NCBI RefSeq assembly: GCF_003797825.1
Contig: NZ_RKME01000001.1
Coordinates: forward strand, 618,687 to 682,686
Direction: 5' to 3'
DNA: 64,000 bases
Source of the DNA: Gordonia sp. OPL2
GTDB lineage: Bacteria > Actinomycetota > Actinomycetes > Mycobacteriales > Mycobacteriaceae
Both the position numbers and the translations under genes were made by a program. Numbering within the stretch: the stretch's first letter is position 1; each line of letters begins with the position of its first letter. The notes under the pieces are model-generated. The model was not told the origin of the DNA and did no database searches. It worked only from the letters and a program-made list of their open reading frames with translations. Shown here one piece after another: positions 57,416 through 64,000 of the stretch.

Positions 57416-59206
57416 TCAGCTGCGCGGCGTCCCATCGACCGACTTCTCGCTCTCGGCGGTGGCGAGCAGTTCTTCGGCGTGGGCGCGGCCGGTGTCGGAA
57501 TCTCCCAGACCTGCCAGCATGCGGGCCAGTTCGGCCACTCTCTCATCGCGGTCGAGGGTCCGGACGGTACTCGTGTTCGGGCGGTTCTTCTTGGCACCGC
57601 CGGTGTTCTTGCCGATCACGAGATGGTTGTCGGCGAACGCCGCGACCTGCGGGAGGTGGGTCACGACGATGACCTGATGTGCGCGAGCGAGGCCGGCGAG
57701 CCGACGGCCGATCTCGACGGCTGCCCGGCCTCCCACGCCGGCATCCACCTCGTCGAAGACCATGATCGACCCGCTGGTCGGGGCGGCGAGCACGACCTCC
57801 ATCGCGAGCATGACGCGCGACAGCTCACCCCCGGACGCCGATTTGGCGATCGGTAGCGGGGTGGCGCCCTTGTGGGCGAGCAAGGCGAACTCGACACGAT
57901 CGGCACCGTCGGATCCGGCATGTGCCCGGCGACCGTCGAGATCGACGGCGAGGCGGTCGTCGTCGGCGGCCGGATCGAGCCCGACGTCGACGGCGAGAAG
58001 TGCATCGCCCATCGCGAGCCCGGCGAGTTCGGCGGATACCTGTGTCGCCATGGATTTGGCAGCGGTGGTTCGCCGTTTGTGCAGTTTCGCCGCGGCGTCA
58101 CACACTTTCTCCCGCGCGGCCGACGCCGCGTTCTCGAGTTCGGTGATCGATCGGTGCGGGTCGTCGATCTCGGCCAACCTCGACTCTGCCGACGTACGCC
58201 ACTCGATGACACCGTCGATGTCGGGAGCGTACTTGCGCACCAGCGCCTTCAGTTCGGCCTGCCGGTTGAGCAGCTTGTCGAGTTCCTCGGCGTCCGCGGG
58301 CAGATCGGCGAGGAACGACGCCAGTTCTTCCCCGACATCGGTGACGACGGTCAGCGCCTCGGACACACGCGGCAGCAGCTCACGGAGCGTGTCGTCGGCA
58401 GTGGCCTCCAGGATGCTGCGGACCTGACCGAGGCCCTCGATGACGGAAGCGCCGTCGCCGGTGACGATTTCGTGCGACTGCGCGCCCTCGGTGCGGATGG
58501 TCTCGAGGTCGGACAGCCGCCGGATCGTCGCGGCGAGCTCCGCGTCCTCGCCCGGAGCAGGGTCGACAGCGGCGATCTCGTCGATGCCGAACCGGAGACG
58601 GTCGGCTTCTTGTGCCAGTTCGCGGTAGTTCGTGCGTCGAGCCTCGAGGTCGTCGAGAATCGCCACCCATTCGTCGCGCGCGGCTCGATAGGTCCGCAGC
58701 GCACCGGCGACCGACGACCCGGCGAAGGTGTCGAGCGCGGCCCGCTGGTGCTCTGGTTTGAGCAGACGCAGCTGGTCGTTCTGACCGTGGATCGTCAACA
58801 GGTGGTTGGTGAGCCGCCCCATCACCCCGACCGGCACCGACCGGCCACCGAGGTGCGCGCGAGATCGTCCGTCGGAGTTCACCGACCGCACCGCGATCAT
58901 GGATCCGTCGTCGTCGACGTCGGCCCCGGAGGCCTCCAGGATCTCCGCGACCACCGGATCCGAGATCGGATCGTCGGCCGCGGCATCGTGGCCGGACAGC
59001 CGGAAGCGCCCCTCGACGATGGCCTTGCTGTCGCCGGTCCGCACCCGGGAGGCATCCGCACGGGCGCCGGACAGCAGATGCAGACTCGTCACGATCATGG
59101 TCTTGCCGGCACCGGTCTCACCGGTCAGGACGGTGAAACCCGGATGAAATTGCGCCGATGCCTGTTCGATGACGCCCAGGCCTTCGATGGACAGTTCTTC
59201 CAGCAC
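57416..59206 (-). CDS. recN: DNA repair protein RecN
   Basis: An SMC-like ATPase of double-strand-break repair, 596 residues. Walker A TGETGAGKTMIVTSLHLL near the start, long coiled-coil arms in the middle, ABC signature ASGGELSRVMLAMEVVL and Walker B MVFDEVDAGVGGRAA near the end. Starts with GTG (VLEELSIEGLGVIEQA), one base after the nadK stop. Confidence 0.97.
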   Translation of the reverse strand: MLEELSIEGLGVIEQASAQFHPGFTVLTGETGAGKTMIVTSLHLLSGARADASRVRTGDSKAIVEGRFRLSGHDAAADDPISDPVVAEILEASGADVDDDGSMIAVRSVNSDGRSRAHLGGRSVPVGVMGRLTNHLLTIHGQNDQLRLLKPEHQRAALDTFAGSSVAGALRTYRAARDEWVAILDDLEARRTNYRELAQEADRLRFGIDEIAAVDPAPGEDAELAATIRRLSDLETIRTEGAQSHEIVTGDGASVIEGLGQVRSILEATADDTLRELLPRVSEALTVVTDVGEELASFLADLPADAEELDKLLNRQAELKALVRKYAPDIDGVIEWRTSAESRLAEIDDPHRSITELENAASAAREKVCDAAAKLHKRRTTAAKSMATQVSAELAGLAMGDALLAVDVGLDPAADDDRLAVDLDGRRAHAGSDGADRVEFALLAHKGATPLPIAKSASGGELSRVMLAMEVVLAAPTSGSIMVFDEVDAGVGGRAAVEIGRRLAGLARAHQVIVVTHLPQVAAFADNHLVIGKNTGGAKKNRPNTSTVRTLDRDERVAELARMLAGLGDSDTGRAHAEELLATAESEKSVDGTPRS

Positions 59207-59207
59207 G

Positions 59208-60221
59208 TCAGGTAAGCCTCCCCCGCCAGCCTGTCACCGGTAGAGCGAATTTGGTCACGAGTCGATCGGTGAACGGTTCGGAGTCGATTCGCACCCAGCG
59301 CACCGATCGTTCGCTGCGTACGACCTCCACGCGCGCTCCGGCCGGGACGTCGATCCGTCTACGGCCGTCGCACAACGCCACCGCGGCCCGCCCGCCCTTG
59401 TCGATCTCCACCGCGATCCGCGACCGGGGACTCGTCACGAGCGGCCGCGCGAACAGTGCATGAGCGTTACTCGGAACCACCAGTATCGCCTCGAGGTCCG
59501 GCCACATCACCGGGCCTCCGGCGGAGAACGCGTATGCGGTCGATCCCGTCGGCGTCGACACCAGCACACCGTCCGCCCCGAACGCCGACACCGGACGCCC
59601 ATCGACCTCGGTGACGAGTTCGAGGACACCGTTGTTCGTCCGGTTGAGGATCGCGATCTCGTTGAGCGCCCAGCTGCGGATCGGGGTCTCGCCCGGCCGG
59701 GCCGGGTCGATCACCGACACGTCGAGCGTCATCCGGGGCTCGACCCGATAGTCACGGTCGATGAGCTGGCGCATCACCTCGTCGACCCGGTTCGCCTCGG
59801 CTTCGGCGAGGAATCCGATGCGGCCCAGGTTGATCCCGAGCACCGGCACCTGGGCCGGGTACGCGAGTTCGGCGGCCCGCAGGAATGTCCCGTCACCACC
59901 GAGCACGATGACCACCTCGCATCCCTCCGCCGAGGCAGGCACGGCGGAGGTCACCTCGACGGCGGCACCGATGCTGCGCAGGTGTTCGGGGTCGACGGGG
60001 TGGCTCTCGGGTCGAGGTGGATCCGCGACCGGTACCTCGATGAGGGCGCCATGTTCCTCGCGGACCTTGGTGTCGTGGTCGACCACCCGGAGTCGGACAC
60101 CGGCGGCCGCGCAATGGCGCGCGATCGCGTCCATCGTCCGCGTGACGATCTCCCGGCCGGTGTGGGCGACCACCAAGAACTCTCGATGGCCCGCCCGATC
60201 GGCGACCGTGTCGTTGGCCAC
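59208..60221 (-). CDS. nadK: NAD kinase
   Basis: Phosphorylates NAD to NADP. The 337-residue protein has the GGDGTFLRAAELA motif and the conserved TPTGSTAYAFSAGGPV. GTG 60221 is preceded by AAGGGA; a TTG at 60242 would overlap the tlyA stop by four bases and is an alternative. Gene order tlyA-nadK-recN is the conserved one in Mycobacteriales. Confidence 0.95.
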   Translation of the reverse strand: MANDTVADRAGHREFLVVAHTGREIVTRTMDAIARHCAAAGVRLRVVDHDTKVREEHGALIEVPVADPPRPESHPVDPEHLRSIGAAVEVTSAVPASAEGCEVVIVLGGDGTFLRAAELAYPAQVPVLGINLGRIGFLAEAEANRVDEVMRQLIDRDYRVEPRMTLDVSVIDPARPGETPIRSWALNEIAILNRTNNGVLELVTEVDGRPVSAFGADGVLVSTPTGSTAYAFSAGGPVMWPDLEAILVVPSNAHALFARPLVTSPRSRIAVEIDKGGRAAVALCDGRRRIDVPAGARVEVVRSERSVRWVRIDSEPFTDRLVTKFALPVTGWRGRLT

Positions 60222-60238
60222 AGTGGTCCCTTCGTCTG

Positions 60239-61138
60239 TCAACGGGGCCCGGTCTCGACCGCGTGGCCGATCATCTCGATCAGCCACGTGTCGTCCATGG
60301 GTCCCCCGGTAGAGTCCGCCCGGACATCGACCCTATCCGGCGCGGTCGGGTTCGCGTCGGACTGGTCGTCCGCCGGCTCGATGACCTCGCGTTCCTTGCG
60401 AAGCCATAGGAAATACTCGACGTTGCCGGACGGTCCGGGGAGTGGACTCGCGATGGCACCACGGGTCTCGAGCCCGAGGCGCGACGCCGCGCGGGCGACG
60501 GCCAGCACGGCATCGGCGCGCTGCTGCGGATCACGCACGACCCCACCGGATCCGACGCGGTCCTTGCCGACCTCGAACTGCGGTTTCACCATCGGAAGCA
60601 GGTCTCCGCCGACCCTTGTGCACGCCGCCAGCGCCGGCAGGACGAGAGCCAACGAGATGAACGAGAGGTCGGCGACGACGACGTCGACCGGACCATCAAT
60701 CTGCTCGGGCGCGAGTCGGCGCACGTTGGTGCGGTCGTGTACCCGGACACGGGCGTCGTTCTGCAATCGCCAGACCAGTTGGCCGTACCCGACGTCGACG
60801 GCAACCACCTCGGCCGCCTCGCGCCGGAGCAGGACATCGGTGAAGCCACCCGTTGACGCCCCCGCGTCGAGACATCGCCGACCGGCGACCGAGAGTCCTT
60901 CGGGCCCGAACGCATCCAGCGCTCCGATCAGTTTGTGGGCGCCGCGTGAGGCCCAGTCGTCACCGACGGTCTCGGCGACGACGATCGGGGTGTCGCGGCC
61001 GACATTGGTGGCCGGCTTCGCGGCGAGAACCCCGTTGACCTTCACCAGGCCCTCGGAGATGAGGGTTCGGGCCTGCTCGCGCGATCTGGCCAGGCCGCGA
61101 CGGACGAGTTCGGCGTCGAGGCGCGCACGTGGGGCCAC
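60239..61138 (-). CDS. tlyA: 16S/23S rRNA 2'-O-methyltransferase TlyA
   Basis: Methylates cytidines of both rRNAs; in M. tuberculosis this sets sensitivity to capreomycin and viomycin. The 299-residue protein has an N-terminal S4 domain (LDAELVRRGLARSREQARTL) and a Rossmann methyltransferase domain with CLDAGASTGGFTDVLL and VVADLSFISL. A C-terminal extension of about 30 acidic residues is longer than in M. tuberculosis. Confidence 0.96.
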   Translation of the reverse strand: MAPRARLDAELVRRGLARSREQARTLISEGLVKVNGVLAAKPATNVGRDTPIVVAETVGDDWASRGAHKLIGALDAFGPEGLSVAGRRCLDAGASTGGFTDVLLRREAAEVVAVDVGYGQLVWRLQNDARVRVHDRTNVRRLAPEQIDGPVDVVVADLSFISLALVLPALAACTRVGGDLLPMVKPQFEVGKDRVGSGGVVRDPQQRADAVLAVARAASRLGLETRGAIASPLPGPSGNVEYFLWLRKEREVIEPADDQSDANPTAPDRVDVRADSTGGPMDDTWLIEMIGHAVETGPR

Positions 61139-61152
61139 CCCTCAGCAGCCCG

Positions 61153-61497
61153 TCATCGCGGATCGACATCCTCGAGGGCAGACGTCAGCACTTCGTGTGC
61201 GCGCTCGAGGAGTTCGGTCTGACGCGCCAGTGCGTCGAGATCGAAGGTGTCACCGGTGGACTGACGGACCTCGTCCACCTGGCGGAGCAGGTCGACGACG
61301 GCATCGGTGACCGCGCCGGGCTCGGTTTCGGGCTCCGCAGCGGGCGGATCGTCGTGCGCTGTGGACGGATCAGGTGTCGTCGACGCAGCGGGACCGGCGG
61401 TCCGCGGCATCATGTTCGGACCGGGACGCGGTGGACCCGGAACGGGCCCGCCGCCGGGTCCGTGCTCACGGTTCGGCTCGTCGAGATGGTCGGTCAT
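61153..61497 (-). CDS. Small hypothetical protein upstream of tlyA
   Basis: A 114-residue protein, as found at this position in Mycobacteriales (Rv1693-like). A Pro/Gly-rich, low-complexity N-terminal half is followed by a helix-rich C-terminus (LLRQVDEVRQSTGDTFDLDAL; LLERAHEVLTSALED). Function unknown. Lies 13-14 bases from both neighbours, in one operon. Confidence 0.8.
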   Translation of the reverse strand: MTDHLDEPNREHGPGGGPVPGPPRPGPNMMPRTAGPAASTTPDPSTAHDDPPAAEPETEPGAVTDAVVDLLRQVDEVRQSTGDTFDLDALARQTELLERAHEVLTSALEDVDPR

Positions 61498-61510
61498 GAT
61501 GAGACCAACG

Positions 61511-63724
61511 CTAGCGCACACTCCCGACGCCGACCGATTCCAGCACACGGCTGATCTCGTGATTCGCACCGACCACACGGAGCAGCGATGCGTCGATCTG
61601 ATCGTCGTCGACGGCCTGCCAGACAGCGGCAGCGAGCGCCGGGACCAGCGATTCGGTACGCCCGTCACCGTCGATGGTCGCGACATCACCGTCGAACGTC
61701 ACGTGCCAGTCCGGTTGAGCCGCGATCCGGACCGCATCCACGTCGTGGAAGAGTCCGGTGAGGTCACCGATGACGAAGGTCGGGCGCTGTTCGGGTGGTG
61801 CCACCAGCAGGTCGGTTGCCGAGCTGACACCGGTGAGCACGAGTGCGCTGTCGACCCCCACCGAGTGGGCACCCTCGATGTCGGTGTCCAGCCGATCGCC
61901 GACCACCAGCGGGCGCGACGCGTTGCTGCGGGCGATCGCATCCGCCATCAACGGCGCAGCCGGTTTCCCGGCCACGAGGGGCTGTTGTCCGGTCGCATTG
62001 GCCACCGCCGCCACCATCGACCCGTTGCCGACGAGCTTGCCCCGCTCGGACGGAAGTGTCGCGTCGGTGTTGCACGCGATCCACAATGCTCCCGCGTTGA
62101 TCGCGAGGGCCGCCTCCGACAACTGTGCCCAGCCGGTCTCCGGGGAGTGCCCCTGGATGACCGCGGCCGGGCGGTCGTCGGCGCTCCGCGTCACGCCGAT
62201 GCCGACCTCACGCACCTCTTGAGCGAGTCCGTCGGTCCCGACGACGAGAGCGCGCGAACCCGGGGTGAGGTGCTCGGCGAGCAGACGAGCAGCGGACTGA
62301 GCACTCGTCACGACCTGTTCCGCGGTGGCATCGAAACCGAGTTCGACGAGGTGCGTCACGACCTCGGCGGGCAGCCGGCTGGCATTGTTGGTCACGAAAT
62401 AGCGTGCGGTCGTGGTCTTTTCGAGCGACTCACGGGCTCCCGGCAGCGCCTTGTGCCCGGCGAAGACGGTGCCGTCGAGATCGAGGAGCAAGGCGTCGTA
62501 GCGGGATGCGAGCTCGATGTCGGTGGAGACAGACGATGGCGGCGTCGGCGTCGGATCCGTTGTCGCGGGGTCGGTCGACCACGCGGGGTCGCTGACCGTC
62601 GCCGGATCGGACCGCACTGCCTTCTCCGACACTGTCGCGCGATCAGACGGCGTCACTGCGGCTGACGTCGCGCCACCAGAGGCCGACGATGCGGGCGACA
62701 CGGTCTCCACGTCACGCTGCGGGGCCGGTGCCGGCGCCGACGACGGCTCGCGAACCGCGGACTCCGCCGCCGCAGATGGCGCGACTGTGTCACCAGGGGC
62801 CGGATCCGAGGCCGCGGTCCGCTCGACGATGTCGTCGACCTGGTTGTCGCCGTCGCCGTCGCCGAAACCTTCGGTCAGTTCGACGAGTTTCAGTTCTGCA
62901 TCGGTGACATCGTCGACGTCAGCGGACGCGGCGTTCATGAACCAGGTCATCGCGTCGTCGCTGCGGCCGGCAGCGTGCAGCGCCGACGCGTACGCGTAGT
63001 AGAGACGTGCGGGGCCGGTCCCACTCTGTCCGGGCTTGAGATCCGCGGCCTGTAGCGTCACGACGGCTTTCTCCGGCTCGCCGAGATCGATCCGCGCACC
63101 CGATTCGACGATGCGCATCTCGGTTGCCTCCTCGCCGGTGAGAGCGCGGCCGTCGTCACTCCGGGCGATCTCGATGGCCCGTTCGGGGCGACCCAGCCCG
63201 CGCTCGGAATCAGCGATGAGAGGCAGGAGCGCGGTGTTGCCGGTGATTCGTCGTGCCGCCCGGAGTTCCGAGGCGGCCTCCTGCCACTCCCCGGCGTTGT
63301 ACGCGGCGATGCCCATGGTCTCGCGAACGAGTCCGACGCGACCGGCCCGGCGCCGCGCAGCCCGTGCGTGCTCGAGCGCGAGGGCAGGATCCTCTTCGAG
63401 CAGGCGCGTCACCATCACCAGGTGTCGGGCAACATTCTCCGCGTTGGCCTTGTCCAGTGTCAGCAGGTCACGGCGGACCTCGGTGTCGAGATCCGACGCC
63501 GCGACGTCGATCGGCAGGGCGGGCTCGTCCGGCCGCCCGGCGGAACCCGTGCCACGCGACGAACGCCCGCCGCCGGCCGCGCGGTCCGACCGAGGACCGG
63601 GATCGCGGCGAAAGCCGCCGTCGCGGCCACGACCGCCGTCACGTCGCGGAGTCCCGTCACGTCGCGGGCCACCGTCACGGCGGGTAGCGCCTTCACGTCG
63701 CGGGTTGCGGTCACGCTCGTTCAT
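61511..63724 (-). CDS. TPR-domain protein fused to HAD-IIA phosphatase
   Basis: A 737-residue fusion. The N-terminal 60 residues are Arg/Asp/Gly-rich (repeated RRDG). Residues about 70-290 are helical TPR-like repeats (ALEHARAARRRAGRVGLVRE; YYAYASALHAAGRSDDAMTW), then an acidic Ser/Thr/Ala linker of about 130 residues. From about 400 follows a HAD-IIA phosphatase with YDALLLDLDGTVFAG, ARYFVTNNASR, GKPAAPLMADA and VVGDRLDTDIEGAHSVG. In M. tuberculosis these are two adjacent genes (Rv1691, Rv1692). ATG 63724 is preferred to TTG 63733. Confidence 0.9.
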   Translation of the reverse strand: MNERDRNPRREGATRRDGGPRRDGTPRRDGGRGRDGGFRRDPGPRSDRAAGGGRSSRGTGSAGRPDEPALPIDVAASDLDTEVRRDLLTLDKANAENVARHLVMVTRLLEEDPALALEHARAARRRAGRVGLVRETMGIAAYNAGEWQEAASELRAARRITGNTALLPLIADSERGLGRPERAIEIARSDDGRALTGEEATEMRIVESGARIDLGEPEKAVVTLQAADLKPGQSGTGPARLYYAYASALHAAGRSDDAMTWFMNAASADVDDVTDAELKLVELTEGFGDGDGDNQVDDIVERTAASDPAPGDTVAPSAAAESAVREPSSAPAPAPQRDVETVSPASSASGGATSAAVTPSDRATVSEKAVRSDPATVSDPAWSTDPATTDPTPTPPSSVSTDIELASRYDALLLDLDGTVFAGHKALPGARESLEKTTTARYFVTNNASRLPAEVVTHLVELGFDATAEQVVTSAQSAARLLAEHLTPGSRALVVGTDGLAQEVREVGIGVTRSADDRPAAVIQGHSPETGWAQLSEAALAINAGALWIACNTDATLPSERGKLVGNGSMVAAVANATGQQPLVAGKPAAPLMADAIARSNASRPLVVGDRLDTDIEGAHSVGVDSALVLTGVSSATDLLVAPPEQRPTFVIGDLTGLFHDVDAVRIAAQPDWHVTFDGDVATIDGDGRTESLVPALAAAVWQAVDDDQIDASLLRVVGANHEISRVLESVGVGSVR

Positions 63725-63827
63725 AACAGCCAATCTATGCCTGGGGCGGGAGGGTCGTCAGCAAATGATTCCACGAGCAGTTCGACAGCGCATGCAGCAT
63801 GCATCCGCCGAGGACGTCATGGAAATG

Positions 63828-63871
63828 CCAACGGCCCCGTATCCGATCGAAATCGAATACAGGGCCGTTGG
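63828..63871 (-). terminator. Terminator of the rRNA operon
   Basis: Arms around 63828-63842 and 63857-63871 (CCAACGGCCC pairing with GGGCCGTTGG, then GTAT with ATAC after one mismatch) form a stem eight bases past the 5S 3' end on the minus strand. Confidence 0.88.
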
Positions 63872-63879
63872 TGAAATTG

Positions 63880-63999
63880 TGTTCGGCGGTGTCCTACTCT
63901 CCCACACTGGTTAGGGTGCAGTACCATTGGCGCTGGAGGGCTTAGCTTCCGGGTTCGGAATGGGACCGGGCGTTTCCCCTCCGCTATGGCCGCCGTAAC
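63880..63999 (-). rRNA. rrf: 5S ribosomal RNA
   Basis: The minus strand reads TTACGGCGGCCATAGCGG at the 5' end, has the invariant GGGAAACGCCCGGTCCCAT and CCGAACCCGGAAGCTAAGCC blocks, and ends with GTAGGACACCGCCGAACA. It matches actinobacterial 5S rRNA over its whole length of about 120 bases. The 23S gene should lie just beyond the right edge. Confidence 0.97.
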
Positions 64000-64000
64000 T

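Noticed and set aside
63540..63720. Repeated CGTCAC/RRDG units as a possible tandem DNA repeat array
   Set aside because: It is the degenerate Arg/Asp/Gly-rich N-terminus of the TPR-HAD protein without constant unit length.

Overview
The window is high-GC actinobacterial DNA, most likely from the Mycobacteriales and probably Gordonia or a close relative. Evidence: strong G/C third-position bias, many GTG/TTG starts and apparently leaderless genes, SecA2, MctB, SteA and TlyA homologues, and a long minus-strand block (TPR-HAD, tlyA, nadK, recN, steA, mctB, pyrG, nudix, xerD, parA, scpA, scpB, rluB, cmk, der) in the same order as around tlyA/recN/pyrG in Mycobacterium. A 5S rRNA gene and its terminator close the right edge.

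Layout. 1-9.3 kb: the 5' part of secA2 (running off the left edge), two membrane proteins, a META-domain lipoprotein-like secreted protein, malate dehydrogenase, PPK2, a pyruvyl-transferase-like protein, DUF503, Mug and a VOC protein. 9.4-16.7 kb: a large BTAD/AAA regulator followed by an FAD-linked oxidase whose upstream region has three 11-bp-phased direct repeats of SARP type, then a pyruvate-oxidase-like ThDP enzyme. 16.7-37.3 kb: accessory metabolism (desaturase, NAT, hydrolases, Tex, aromatic-ring monooxygenase, TetR with a catalytically dead-looking hydrolase, a resolvase-like gene, paired RibD-like reductases) ending with ppsR-ppsA.

37.7-45.3 kb is a mobile element. A 56-bp direct repeat of the 3' part of tRNA-Pro(GGG), with one mismatch, lies at 37706-37761 and at 45221-45276, the latter inside the intact tRNA. 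Between them lie a possible integrase remnant, an EcoRI-type restriction-modification pair, a leftward set of small genes including an HExxH peptidase-like protein, a rightward set ending in an HK97-fold capsid gene with an in-frame UGA, and a DUF4145 gene with a small partner. The two cargo modules sit at the ends, next to the att sites, and the phage-like core is in the middle. The restriction enzyme keeps every EcoRI residue I could check, at identical numbering, and no GAATTC was seen inside the element, while four were seen in the flanks.

45.4-63.7 kb is chromosomal housekeeping on the minus strand. Two blocks can be seen: pyrG to der, with almost every gene joined to the next by a 4-bp start/stop overlap, and TPR-HAD to mctB, separated from pyrG by a perfect 12-bp hairpin. 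Together these genes cover chromosome segregation and condensation (xerD, parA, scpA, scpB), nucleotide synthesis (pyrG, cmk), ribosome maturation (rluB, der, tlyA), DNA repair (recN), NADP synthesis (nadK) and envelope/division functions (mctB, steA).
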